Of a DNA stretch of 64,000 nucleotides, positions 52,951-61,333 are shown one piece after another. The stretch covers positions 151,746 through 215,745 of the forward strand of contig JBEKWB010000002.1 of assembly GCA_049513455.1 (NCBI GenBank), read 5' to 3'. Source of the DNA: Bog-473 sp049513455. GTDB lineage: Bacteria; Actinomycetota; Acidimicrobiia; Acidimicrobiales; RAAP-2. The notes beneath the pieces are model-generated. The model saw nothing but the letters and a program-made list of their open reading frames with translations, made no database searches and was not told the DNA's origin. Position 1 is the first letter of the stretch. Each line of letters opens with the position of its first letter. The translations under genes and the position numbers were made by a program.

Positions 52951-53937
52951 ATGTTCGCGCTGCGCTTCGACTTCCGGAATCCGGCCTTCGCCGGGATTCA
53001 TATGGCGGACCGGTACCAGGCGGGCATCGAGATGGCCGAGTGGGCCGATCGGCTCGGCGCCGTCAGCATCATCATCTCCGAGCACCACGGGTCCGAGGAC
53101 GGCTACCTCCCGAGCTCGCTGCCCATCACCGCCGCCATGGCTGCCCGCACCACGAATGTGCGCTTCAATCTCGCCGCCATGATCGCTCCGTTTCACGACC
53201 CGCTCCGGCTCGCCGAAGACGTGGCCGTCGTCGACCTCATCAGCAAAGGACGCGTGGACGTCATCATTGCGGGGGGCTACGTGCACGAGGAATTCGAGAT
53301 GTTCGGCGTAGCCATGAACGAGCGGGTCGCACGTGTGACCGAGGTGGTCACGACCCTCAAGCAGGCGTTGACGGGCGAGCCTTTCGAGTTCCGGGGACGC
53401 ACGGTCCGCATCACACCGGCACCCTTCCAGAAGGGAGGACCGCAGATCAGCATGGGCGGCAGCAGCGAGCCGGCCGCCCGCCGTGCCGCCCGCATCGCTG
53501 ACGGATTCATGCCGTCGGAGCCCGCGATCTGGGCCTTCTACCAGGATGAGATGGCGAAGCTCGGCAAGCCCGACCCCGGCCCGTACCTGGGCGGCGACAC
53601 CAGCGTCATCGCCCTCGCCGAAGATGCCGACGCCGGGTGGGAGCAACTGGCGCCCTACTTCCTCCACGAGATGAACGCCTACGGTGCCTGGCAGGCTCAG
53701 GACGACGTGGCCACGGGTTACCAGCAGGTGTCCGACACGGATGTTCTGGCGGCGACCGGGCAGTACCGGGTGCTCACCCCGGACCAGTACGTGGCCGAAC
53801 TCCAGGCCGCCGGGCCGTTCGCCTTCAGTTTGTTTCATCCGCTGTGCGGCGGTATCCCGCCCGAACTGGCCTGGGAGAGCCTTCGGCTCTACGAGCACGA
53901 GGTACTACCCCGGCTTGAGCCGGGAACCGGTTCATGA
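52951..53937 (+). CDS. LLM-class flavin/F420-dependent oxidoreductase
   Basis: The ATG at 52951 is preferred over the GTG at 52942 because AGGTGA sits five nt upstream; the length is 328 residues. LLM markers are FALRFDFRNP, IIISEHHGSEDGY, ISKGRVDVIIAGGY and GRTVRITPAPFQKGGPQIS. It is a paralogue of the gene at 55629. It starts a three-gene operon with SnoaL-like and ABM proteins, an arrangement suited to oxidation of a small polyketide-like or aromatic compound. Confidence 0.88.
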   Translation: MFALRFDFRNPAFAGIHMADRYQAGIEMAEWADRLGAVSIIISEHHGSEDGYLPSSLPITAAMAARTTNVRFNLAAMIAPFHDPLRLAEDVAVVDLISKGRVDVIIAGGYVHEEFEMFGVAMNERVARVTEVVTTLKQALTGEPFEFRGRTVRITPAPFQKGGPQISMGGSSEPAARRAARIADGFMPSEPAIWAFYQDEMAKLGKPDPGPYLGGDTSVIALAEDADAGWEQLAPYFLHEMNAYGAWQAQDDVATGYQQVSDTDVLAATGQYRVLTPDQYVAELQAAGPFAFSLFHPLCGGIPPELAWESLRLYEHEVLPRLEPGTGS

Positions 53938-54380
53938 GCGCAGCGAACCAACCGGACGAGAAGGCTCTCGCGGTGGCCCATGCCCACGCCGCAGCAGAAG
54001 GTTCGGGGGACCTGACCACCACGCTCGCCACTCTTGATGACGACCCGGTCTACGAGTTCCAGCCCGTCGGTCGCGTCTTCCGGGGCAAAGACACCGCCCG
54101 CCGGTACTACGAACACTTCTTTGCGCATTTCAGTCCCCTCACCGAGAGCTTCGAGCTCCGCGGTGAGTGGACCACCCCCGAGGGCTTGGGCCAGGAGTAC
54201 ACCGTGTGGCTCCGCCTGCCGGACGGTACCCGGGAACGGCACGAAATCATCGGCATCCTCCTCTTCGGCACTTCCGGCCTGGCCGGAGAGCGCGTCTACG
54301 CCAGTGAACGCCTCCTTCGGTTGATGCTCGGGCCGATTTACGACGAGACCACGCCATTGGAAGCGAAGGAGGGACCGTGA
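53934..54380 (+). CDS. SnoaL-like (NTF2 fold) protein
   Basis: This 148-residue NTF2-like protein overlaps the LLM stop by ATGA. It has DDDPVYEFQPVGRVFRGKD after the first helices, RRYYEHFFAHF, and a beta-sheet core to RERHEIIGILLF. The family includes cyclases, isomerases and hydroxylase partners. It lies between LLM and ABM genes with overlapping starts on both sides, so it is very probably functionally coupled to them. Confidence 0.8.
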   Translation: MSAANQPDEKALAVAHAHAAAEGSGDLTTTLATLDDDPVYEFQPVGRVFRGKDTARRYYEHFFAHFSPLTESFELRGEWTTPEGLGQEYTVWLRLPDGTRERHEIIGILLFGTSGLAGERVYASERLLRLMLGPIYDETTPLEAKEGP

Positions 54381-54679
54381 TCGCTGTCGCCGGATTGCTG
54401 CAGTTCAAGCCAGAGGATCGCCAGGCCGTGCTGGACGGCCTGAAGGAGGTTGTCCGCCGCAGCCGTCAGGATCCCGGTTGCATCGACTACTGGTGGAGTG
54501 AAGACATCGAGACGGCGGATGCGTTTCGCTTCTTCGAGTGCTGGGAGTCTCAGGAGCTGATGGACGCCCACATGGCCCAGCCACACACCGAGGACTTCAT
54601 GAGCCGGTGCGTGTCGCGGGTCACAAACGTCGATGCGTACGCCTACCAGGTGAGTGACCGCCAGTCAGCCGCTGGGTGA
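54377..54679 (+). CDS. Antibiotic biosynthesis monooxygenase (ABM)-domain protein
   Basis: This 100-residue dimeric alpha-beta barrel protein overlaps the SnoaL stop (GTGA). LLQFKPEDRQAVLDGLKEVV, then DPGCIDYWWSEDIE and RFFECWESQELMDAHMAQPH match the ABM/quinol-monooxygenase pattern. These cofactor-free enzymes oxidise anthrone-like or hydroquinone substrates, or degrade heme. It is last in the three-gene operon. Confidence 0.85.
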   Translation: MIAVAGLLQFKPEDRQAVLDGLKEVVRRSRQDPGCIDYWWSEDIETADAFRFFECWESQELMDAHMAQPHTEDFMSRCVSRVTNVDAYAYQVSDRQSAAG

Positions 54680-54700
54680 GCACCACCTCCGGTATCCCCG

Positions 54701-55522
54701 TCATCGCACCGTGAAGCCGGCATCGACCGGCAACGTGATGCCCGTGACGTAACGCGCCTTGTCGGACACGAGCCAGAGTATGGCGTTGGTCACATCGGAT
54801 GGCTCGATGAGTTCAACCGGAAGAGCGTTCTGCATTCCGGCGGCCGCCACCTCGGCATGCTCCGCAATCCACTGCTGCATCGCCGGGTTCTGCACCATGA
54901 AGGTATTCGTGCCGGTGGGGTGGACGGTGTTCACGCGGATCGAGTGCGGCGCCAGCTCGAGCGAGAGTGCCCGCATCAATCCCACCACGCCGTGCTTGCT
55001 GGCCACGTATGCCTCCCCGGCTGCCGTGCCGTCCGATATGCCCTTGAGTCCCGCGGTCGAACTGGTTATCACGATCGACCCTCCGTTTCCTCCTTTCACA
55101 AGGACCTCTTTGCAAAGGCGGGTCGTGTTCCATGCTCCGGTCAGGTTCACGTCGATGACATTGGCCCACGCCTCGGACGCGTCGGCCTCCGGAAGCGATT
55201 CGGGGGCGATGCCGGCATTGACCAGCACGATGTCGAGCCGTCCGAACTCCTTCAGGCCCTCTTCAAGCCCGGTCGACAGGGATTTCATGTCACGGACGTC
55301 GGCGGGAGATGCGACGATCCGACGTCCCTGTTCCTCTACCAATCGAACGGTCTCCTCGAGGTCAGCGGCGGTGGCGAGCGCATAGGAGACGGTATCGATA
55401 TCCCGGCACAGATCTACCGCAATGATGTCGACCCCCTGCGCGGCCAGGCCCACTGCATGTGAGCGTCCCTGACCACGGGCCGCGCCCGTGATGAATGCCA
55501 CTTTTCCCTCGAGCTCTCCCAT
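54701..55522 (-). CDS. SDR with the mycofactocin-coupled signature
   Basis: This 273-residue SDR has FITGAARGQGRSHAVGLAAQG, the insert DLCRDIDTVSYALATAADL and VEEQGRRIVASPADVRD, which together mark the mycofactocin-coupled SDR group that holds its NAD(H) without exchange and passes electrons to mycofactocin. The catalytic pair is in YVASK. It implies that the host makes mycofactocin, though no mft genes are in the window. It is divergent from the LLM at 55629, with a dyad between. Confidence 0.87.
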   Translation of the reverse strand: MGELEGKVAFITGAARGQGRSHAVGLAAQGVDIIAVDLCRDIDTVSYALATAADLEETVRLVEEQGRRIVASPADVRDMKSLSTGLEEGLKEFGRLDIVLVNAGIAPESLPEADASEAWANVIDVNLTGAWNTTRLCKEVLVKGGNGGSIVITSSTAGLKGISDGTAAGEAYVASKHGVVGLMRALSLELAPHSIRVNTVHPTGTNTFMVQNPAMQQWIAEHAEVAAAGMQNALPVELIEPSDVTNAILWLVSDKARYVTGITLPVDAGFTVR

Positions 55523-55583
55523 TGCTCCTCCTCACGGCCCGATGAGGCGCCCTCACCCACGGTCATAGTACAGAGGCGGACGA

Positions 55584-55603
55584 TCGCTCTAAACTGGGAG
55601 CGA
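55584..55603. promoter_or_regulatory. Dyad TCGCTC-N8-GAGCGA between divergent SDR and LLM
   Basis: This 20-bp inverted repeat with perfect 6-bp arms and centre TAAACTGG lies 26 nt before the LLM start and 62 nt from the SDR start. It fits a shared operator; the regulator is not identified. Confidence 0.45.
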
Positions 55604-55628
55604 GCTTCACCTAAAGGGGGATGATCGC

Positions 55629-56615
55629 ATGGTGACGACACTCGTCCGCTTCAATCAGGTTCAACCGGGACTGGAACCCAGTGCGATGGCCGATCGCTAT
55701 CAGGCTTCACTCGACATGGCGGCCTACGCTGACGAGCACGGATTCGATCTGGTGACCCTTGAGGAGCACCACGGCGCCGATGACGGATGGAGTCCGTCGC
55801 CACTCGTCAGTGCCGGTCTGGTCTTCGGCCGGTGTCCACGGATTCACGTGGTGATCATGGCTCTTCTGCTGCCCTTGCATGATCCAGTGCGCCTGGCTGA
55901 GGACATCGCCGTACTCGATTTGGCCAGCGGGGGCCGGCTGTCGATTGTCGGCGGCCTCGGCTACCGCCCCGAAGAGTACGAACTATTGGGGAAGTCCTGG
56001 GAGGACCGCGGGCGACTTATGGATGAGGCCGTCGACACCCTGTTGAAGGCGTGGACCGGCGAGCCGTTCGAGTACCGGGGCGCCAAGGTTCGAGTCACAC
56101 CTATTCCCTTCACACGGCCGCACCCGAACCTTTCCATCGGGGGAACATCGAAACCGTCGGCCCGACGTGCGGCCCGCTTCGGACTCCCGCTGGCTACAGC
56201 CGCCTACCTCCCCGAGCTGGAGGCCTATTACTACGAGCAGTGCCGGGCAGCGGGAACCCAGGGTTTCTGCTCCATGCCTCCGGGCAAATTCTCGACCACG
56301 TACGTGGCTGAAGACCCCGATCGGGCCTGGGCGGAGGTGGGGCAGTACATGCTGCACGAAGCCACCGTCTACGCCAATTGGCAGACTCCCGACATCCACT
56401 CCGCGGTGCATTCCCACGCGCAGTCCACCGATGAACTACGAGATGAGGGCATCTACGAGATACTCACCCCCGACGAGTGTGTCACTCGGGCCGACGAAGC
56501 CGGGGCGGCTGCGACGTTCGCACTCCACCCGCTCGTCGGGGGCATGCCGATCGACAAGGGCTGGGAGTGCCTCACCCTCTATGTCGAGAAGGTATTGCCC
56601 CGACTGCAGGCCTGA
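55629..56615 (+). CDS. LLM-class flavin/F420-dependent oxidoreductase
   Basis: This 328-residue protein has an ATG eight nt after GGGGG. The LLM core shows DLVTLEEHHGADDGW, ASGGRLSIVGGLGYRPEEYELL, and GAKVRVTPIPFTRPHPNLSIG. It is a close paralogue of the gene at 52951, with matching EPFEYRG/EPFEFRG and RVTP/RITP segments. Its stop lies inside a long inverted repeat shared with the convergent gene. Confidence 0.88.
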   Translation: MVTTLVRFNQVQPGLEPSAMADRYQASLDMAAYADEHGFDLVTLEEHHGADDGWSPSPLVSAGLVFGRCPRIHVVIMALLLPLHDPVRLAEDIAVLDLASGGRLSIVGGLGYRPEEYELLGKSWEDRGRLMDEAVDTLLKAWTGEPFEYRGAKVRVTPIPFTRPHPNLSIGGTSKPSARRAARFGLPLATAAYLPELEAYYYEQCRAAGTQGFCSMPPGKFSTTYVAEDPDRAWAEVGQYMLHEATVYANWQTPDIHSAVHSHAQSTDELRDEGIYEILTPDECVTRADEAGAAATFALHPLVGGMPIDKGWECLTLYVEKVLPRLQA

Positions 56616-56678
56616 CCACGACGAAGGCCGCTCCGGTAGGGTGCCGCTCGATCCAGAGGTCTGGCGACTCGTGGTCAG
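56612..56678. terminator. Inverted repeat covering both convergent stops
   Basis: Perfect 10-bp arms CTGACCACGA (56612-56621) and TCGTGGTCAG (56669-56678) enclose 47 bp. The TGA of the LLM gene lies in the left arm and the stop of the facing isomerase gene in the right arm, so each mRNA would end in the same stem. There is no T-run, so a Rho-type or stabilising structure is also possible. Confidence 0.4.
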
Positions 56679-57469
56679 CCTGCGGGCGGGTTGAGAAGCG
56701 GTCCGGCAGCCGCCGACATCTCGCGGGCCGCCTCGACACTCCCTCGGTCCCTCACAAATCCAGGGTTGAAGATCTCGGTGGCGAAGAAGGGGTGGGCACC
56801 GATCGCCTCCAGTTGTCGGAGCAGTCCTGCGAAGTCGACCACACCCTCGCCGGGCAGGAGGCGCTGGCCCATGGCTTCGGCCATGAGGTCGTCCCCGGCG
56901 TCGAGGGCGGCGTCGCACAGCTGGACATAGCCGATTCGATCGCCGGGGATGCGCGCCAGCAACTCGGGATTCGGTCCGCCCGGCTGGCGCACCCAGTGCC
57001 ACGTATCGAGGAGGATTCCGGCACCGGCACCTAGTGGCTCCACCAGCTCCCACGCCGTGGCCAGGTCCGGAATGCCGCTCCAGGGCAGGAACTCGACGCA
57101 CACCTGGGCGCCCACGCCAGTGGCAGCGGCGACGACGAGCGCGAGGTTCTCGCGGGCACGCCCGAGATCTGGCCGTGCCGGGTCCATGGTGACGGCGACG
57201 ATCTTCGAGGCGCCGACAGCCTGGGCCAGTTGGGCGAACCGGTCGGCTTCGGCGGCCGCTTCGGCCGAGGTGCCGCCCGCCCATCCCATCGCCGCTTCGA
57301 CGACTTCGATGTGAAGGTCGAGTCCGGCCAGGGCGGGGACGTGGTGCGCCCACACCGAAGCCTCGCCGAAGCCGGCGCGGAGGGCCGCCTCGCCCGCGGC
57401 GTAGACGTCAGCGTCGGTCGCGCCAAACGGATCGACCAGCAAGGTCGCCGTACACATGCCGAGTGTCAC
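56675..57469 (-). CDS. Sugar phosphate isomerase/epimerase-like TIM-barrel protein
   Basis: This 264-residue xylose-isomerase-like barrel has SVWAHHVPALAGLDLHIEVVE early, VCVEFLPWSGIPD, GILLDTWHWVRQPG with acidic and histidine metal ligands, YVQLCDAALD, and GEGVVDFAGLLRQLEAIG. Such enzymes isomerise keto sugars or act on unrelated metabolites. The ATG overlaps the stop of the KstD-like gene upstream by four bases, so the two are coupled. The substrate is open. Confidence 0.82.
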   Translation of the reverse strand: MTLGMCTATLLVDPFGATDADVYAAGEAALRAGFGEASVWAHHVPALAGLDLHIEVVEAAMGWAGGTSAEAAAEADRFAQLAQAVGASKIVAVTMDPARPDLGRARENLALVVAAATGVGAQVCVEFLPWSGIPDLATAWELVEPLGAGAGILLDTWHWVRQPGGPNPELLARIPGDRIGYVQLCDAALDAGDDLMAEAMGQRLLPGEGVVDFAGLLRQLEAIGAHPFFATEIFNPGFVRDRGSVEAAREMSAAAGPLLNPPAG

Positions 57470-59148
57470 CGTCTTCCCCCGCTGCTGGTCGATGCCCTCG
57501 GCTCCTCCAACGCCTGCGCCGGCCGCGCCGCCACATGCCGGCCGGCGAGGTACCCGAACGTGAGCGCCGGACCAATTGTGGCCCCTCCGCCTGGATACGC
57601 CGGGCCGAAGACGGAGGCCGACGCGTTGCCGGCCGCATAGAGGCCGTCGACCACACCGCCGCCGTAGCGCAGTACACGAGCGTGCCGATCGGTGAGTGGA
57701 CCGCCCTGGGTACCGAGTGCGCCGTCATAAATGCGGACGGCGTAGAACGGCGGCGCCTCGAGCGGACCGAGACATTTCTCGGGTGACGGCCCTCCGGACA
57801 TGAAGGCCTCCCACCACACGGTGCCGCGATGAAAGTCGGGGTCCTCCCCCACGGCCGCGTGGAGGTTGAACCGGTCCACCGTCCGTTCGAGCGCATCAGG
57901 ATCGAGACCGATACGGGCGGACAGCGCACGGAGCGTCGGGGCCGATTCCACCCAATCGGGAATTGTCCCACCGGGAACCATGGAGAGAATCATCGTCGAC
58001 TCCCGTAGGCGATGGTCGAAGACCATCCACACCGGCGCCTGGTTGGGGTAGTCGATAGCTACCGGATCGTAGATGCCGAACGTCCGCGGCATGTCCTGGT
58101 ACGACGTGCCCTCGTTCACGAATCGCTCGCCGCGCTTGTTGACGATGATCGAACCCGGCAGATTGCGCCCGGTGGAGAACTGCAGCGCGGGGCGACCCTC
58201 GTAGGTGACGTCGGGGTCGAGCAGGGCCGGCTGTCCCCAGTAGCTCCACATGTTGGCCAGCACTGCGCCTGCCTCCATGGCCATGATGTGCCCGTCCCCT
58301 TCGTTGTACGGAGGGGACAGAGGGTCGATGGGGTGTCCGATGAACGCCTGGACCATCTGCTCGTTCCATTCGAACCCCCCACATGCAAGTACGACACCCC
58401 GGCGGGCCCCCACCCGCAATGGGGCTCCATCCTGTTCCGCCCGTACACCGACGATGGTGCCCTGGCTCGACACGAGCTCCTTGACCCGGACCCCGGTTCG
58501 CACCGCGATCTCCCTGTCCAGGACCCCCTTGAAGAGTGCCGCGGCGAGTGCGCCGCCGAGCACCCGGACATCATCCCGCTCCCGTGTCGCCACCAGCCCG
58601 TAGTCCGGGGCTTCGCCGTAGGCGAGATAGCGCCCCCCTTCCTCCATGGTCAGCCGGGGCATGATCGGACTGGTCCGCACCAGGGGTGCCCACTGTCCGA
58701 GCTCTTCGCCCGCTGGGAATGGGACGGGTTCGATGGATCGGCCACAGGCCTTCCCTCCGGGGAGGTCGGCGTAGTAGTCGGAGAACATCGGCGGAGCGGA
58801 GAACTCGACCGGGGTGTGCTCTTCGAGGTAGGCGATGGCTTGGTGCGCGTGCTCGACGTACGTCTCGACCAGTTCGGCGGACGGCTCCCGCCCCAGGGTC
58901 AGGCGCCGGATGTACGTCAGCGCCTCCTCCGTGGTATCGGTCATGCCCACGTCGGCCAGATGGTGGTTCAAGGGGACCCAGGGCATACCGCCCGACACCC
59001 CGGTCGTCCCTCCCACCATGTCAGCCCGTTCGAGGATCAACACCGTCGACCCACCGTCGGCCGCCAGAGTCGCCGCGCTGAGCCCCGCGGCCCCGGAACC
59101 GATGACGACGACGTCGACCACTTGATCCCACTGCTCCAGCTCGCTCAC
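57466..59148 (-). CDS. KstD-like FAD-dependent dehydrogenase (3-ketosteroid delta1-dehydrogenase family)
   Basis: The GTG at 59148 follows AGGAGGGG by eight nt and is preferred to the ATG at 59256; it gives 560 residues. FAD motif VVIGSGAAGLSAATLA is followed by GGTTGVSGG. The C-terminal signature AGNASASVFGPAYPGGGATI contains the Y-P-G-x-G segment, whose tyrosine and glycine align with catalytic Tyr487 and Gly491 of rhodococcal KstD1. It dehydrogenates a ketone-activated ring or a related succinate-like substrate; steroid specificity is plausible, not proven. Confidence 0.83.
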   Translation of the reverse strand: MSELEQWDQVVDVVVIGSGAAGLSAATLAADGGSTVLILERADMVGGTTGVSGGMPWVPLNHHLADVGMTDTTEEALTYIRRLTLGREPSAELVETYVEHAHQAIAYLEEHTPVEFSAPPMFSDYYADLPGGKACGRSIEPVPFPAGEELGQWAPLVRTSPIMPRLTMEEGGRYLAYGEAPDYGLVATRERDDVRVLGGALAAALFKGVLDREIAVRTGVRVKELVSSQGTIVGVRAEQDGAPLRVGARRGVVLACGGFEWNEQMVQAFIGHPIDPLSPPYNEGDGHIMAMEAGAVLANMWSYWGQPALLDPDVTYEGRPALQFSTGRNLPGSIIVNKRGERFVNEGTSYQDMPRTFGIYDPVAIDYPNQAPVWMVFDHRLRESTMILSMVPGGTIPDWVESAPTLRALSARIGLDPDALERTVDRFNLHAAVGEDPDFHRGTVWWEAFMSGGPSPEKCLGPLEAPPFYAVRIYDGALGTQGGPLTDRHARVLRYGGGVVDGLYAAGNASASVFGPAYPGGGATIGPALTFGYLAGRHVAARPAQALEEPRASTSSGGRR

Positions 59149-59303
59149 GATCGCATCCCCTCCTACCCCGTCCGAGAGCGCCTCTCGAACAGCATTGCTC
59201 GTGCGTACGACGTTTGACTCTGGTTGACCACCACCGCGCCCCGGCCGCCACTCCATCCCCCGATGCTGTTGGCGCAGAACGCCGTGGGCACCGCGTTTGA
59301 CTG

Positions 59304-59804
59304 TCAGGACTCTACCTCGCCCTTCACCGCGGCGTCCGGCTCGTCTGCTTCGATCAGGCGCTCGAGCAGGTGGACGAGTTGGCGCAATTCCTCGGACCGC
59401 AGGGTGCCGATGGCTCGGGGCGGACGGAGGAGGATGGCATCGGCGGTCGCCAATGCCTCACGACCCGCGGTCGTGAGCGTGACCAGCTTGCGACGTCGAT
59501 CGTCGGGGTGCGGGTGGCGTTCAACCAGGCCATGGGCTTCGAGCTTGTCGACGATGAGGGTCGCGTACGGGGCGTCGACGCCATTGGCCTGGGCCAGTTC
59601 GCTGAGGGTCATCGCTCCGTGCCGGAGTTGGAAGAGGATCTTGCCCCGTCCGGCGCCGAGGCGGAATCCGAGCGCCTGCGCGAGATCGCCGTGGCGGTTG
59701 TGCGAGTCGACGAACTGTTGCATGAGGGTCCAGGCCTGCTCGGCGGGACCAGCTGATGGATTGGGGCTCGTTGCCACCGCTTCGCCTGGCGTGGCTCTCA
59801 CCAC
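59304..59804 (-). CDS. MarR-family transcriptional regulator
   Basis: This 166-residue protein from GTG has MTLSELAQANGVDAPYATLI as the helix-turn-helix, LEAHGLVERHPHPDDRRRK as recognition helix and wing, and a C-terminal dimerisation helix. It overlaps the preceding SDR by seven bases, and the pair probably controls itself from the AT-rich region at 60.5 kb. Confidence 0.87.
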   Translation of the reverse strand: MVRATPGEAVATSPNPSAGPAEQAWTLMQQFVDSHNRHGDLAQALGFRLGAGRGKILFQLRHGAMTLSELAQANGVDAPYATLIVDKLEAHGLVERHPHPDDRRRKLVTLTTAGREALATADAILLRPPRAIGTLRSEELRQLVHLLERLIEADEPDAAVKGEVES

Positions 59805-60529
59805 GGCACCGTCTGCCCGAGATAGTTGACGAAGTGGGGTCCGGGATTGTCCCGGAGGGCGTCGAGCGTCTTGACCACGTTGGGGATGCTGTCGTCGATG
59901 CTCAGCCGAGCATCGGGGCCGCCGAGCTCGGTCTTCACCCAGCCCGGGGCCATCAGGACCAAGCTCCTTTCCTCGTCGCGGTGACGTGCCGCGTAACTGC
60001 GCATGAAGGTGTTCAGCGCGGCCTTGCTACCACGGTAGACCTCGTGGCCGCCGCGCTCGTTGTTGGCCACGCTGCCCTGGCCCGAGGACATCACCCCGAT
60101 GGTCCCTGTCGGCTCTACGTGGTCTTGGAGCGCCTCGATGACTCGCAGCGGTGCCAGGGCATTGGTGACCATGACCCGGACGAACTCGTCGGTCGACGTC
60201 TCGGCCACCGTTCCCTCGGGCTGGTTGGTGACGCCGGCGTTGACGAACAGAAGATCGAACGTCCTTTGGGCCAGGCGGTCGTGTAACGCCGTGATCTGTG
60301 CGGGCACCGTGATGTCGACCGTCTCGATTTCGATCCTCCCGGGGTAGCGATCGGCGAGGTCATGAAGACCCGTCCTGTCCGAACTACGCACCGTGGCGGT
60401 GACGTGCCAGCCACCACGCGCCCACTCCTCCGCCAGCGCCAGCCCGAGACCGCGAGAAGCCCCGATGACGAGTACCCGTCTCGTGGGTGTCACAGGTGCG
60501 GGGCGGGTCGATGAGGTAGTTATAGACAT
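59798..60529 (-). CDS. Short-chain dehydrogenase/reductase (SDR)
   Basis: This 243-residue SDR has VIGASRGLGLALAEEWA at the cofactor site, VNAGVTNQ, catalytic pair YRGSK and no VDGG tail, like CsgA/carbonyl-reductase-type SDRs. The ATG at 60529 overlaps the dyad ATAAC-N4-GTTAT; an AGGAG lies 14 nt upstream, which is longer than usual, so translation may be weak or start elsewhere. It is followed by the overlapping MarR gene. Confidence 0.85.
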   Translation of the reverse strand: MSITTSSTRPAPVTPTRRVLVIGASRGLGLALAEEWARGGWHVTATVRSSDRTGLHDLADRYPGRIEIETVDITVPAQITALHDRLAQRTFDLLFVNAGVTNQPEGTVAETSTDEFVRVMVTNALAPLRVIEALQDHVEPTGTIGVMSSGQGSVANNERGGHEVYRGSKAALNTFMRSYAARHRDEERSLVLMAPGWVKTELGGPDARLSIDDSIPNVVKTLDALRDNPGPHFVNYLGQTVPW

Positions 60530-60560
60530 AACAATAGTTATATCTCCTATATATAAATAT
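60517..60560. promoter_or_regulatory. AT-rich promoter/operator of SDR-MarR unit
   Basis: It contains two TAGTTATA copies (60517-60524 and 60535-60542, 18 bp apart) and the dyad ATAAC-AATA-GTTAT (60528-60541), then TATATATAAATAT. The base composition contrasts sharply with the GC-rich surroundings. It is a likely MarR operator and promoter. Confidence 0.5.
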
Positions 60561-60622
60561 GCAAGCGGAGAGTGTCGACTGGCCGCCGGAAGAAGCGCTG
60601 GGCGAGGGCCGGCAACGGAAGT

Positions 60623-60674
60623 TAAACATATCGTGAATTTGCAATTGAATCGTTTTGTGTACTAAACATATGTT
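60623..60674. promoter_or_regulatory. Promoter/operator region of TetR-YhgE-like unit
   Basis: A direct repeat TAAACATAT occurs at 60623-60631 and 60663-60671, the second merging into the perfect palindrome AACATATGTT (60665-60674). It lies 27 nt before the TetR start. It is consistent with TetR autoregulation. Confidence 0.45.
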
Positions 60675-60700
60675 CAACCCCAGCGAATGGAGGCCCCACC

Positions 60701-61333
60701 ATGAACATGCGATCCCCGACCGTGCAGGATGCGGACCTCAGCGCCCGGACCAAAATTCGGGAGGCAGCACTCAACCTCTTCGGCACCGAGGGCTTCGCCG
60801 TCTCGGTTCGGGCCATCGCCGACGCAGCGGGCTGCTCTCCGGGGCTCGTCATTCACCACTTCGGGAACAAGGACGGCCTGCGAGAAGCCGTGGACCAATC
60901 CGTGATGGAAATGCTTCTCCAGAGGTTTGGGGCTATCCCGTCGGAGCTGCCGGCCGATGAACTCTCCCGGACCATGGGCGATGCTTTTTCTGAGGTGATT
61001 GGAGCGAGCCCCGTTGTCCGCCAGTACATCCGTCGGTCACTGCTCGAGGCCACCCCGGCGAGCCAGACGATCTTCGATGAGCTGCTCGCTTTCATCAACG
61101 CGAGCCTGAGTCAACTGCAGCGAGCCGGTGGGTTGCGGGAGAGTTCAGACCCGCAATGGCGCCCGTATCAACTCCTCTTCGTGCTTCTCGGCACCCTGCT
61201 GCTTGAACCAGCGGTACAGAGCCACTTCGACAAGTCCCTCTATGGGGCGGACCTCCGACGCGAGCGCACCGCGGCCAACTACGACCTTCTCTCCCATGGA
61301 ATGTTTCGCCCATCGGCGGATGGCACACCATGA
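60701..61333 (+). CDS. TetR-family transcriptional regulator
   Basis: This 210-residue protein's ATG at 60701 is seven nt after GGAGG. The HTH reads FAVSVRAIADAAGCSPGLVIHHF, followed by FGNKDGLREAVDQSV. The C-terminal ligand domain is of the size usual for exporter regulators. The ATGA overlap with the membrane protein downstream indicates co-translation. Confidence 0.9.
   Translation: MNMRSPTVQDADLSARTKIREAALNLFGTEGFAVSVRAIADAAGCSPGLVIHHFGNKDGLREAVDQSVMEMLLQRFGAIPSELPADELSRTMGDAFSEVIGASPVVRQYIRRSLLEATPASQTIFDELLAFINASLSQLQRAGGLRESSDPQWRPYQLLFVLLGTLLLEPAVQSHFDKSLYGADLRRERTAANYDLLSHGMFRPSADGTP

Noticed and set aside
58012..59217. 401-codon plus-strand open frame opposite the KstD-like gene
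   Set aside because: Composition and lack of domains mark it as antisense to a well-supported flavoprotein.
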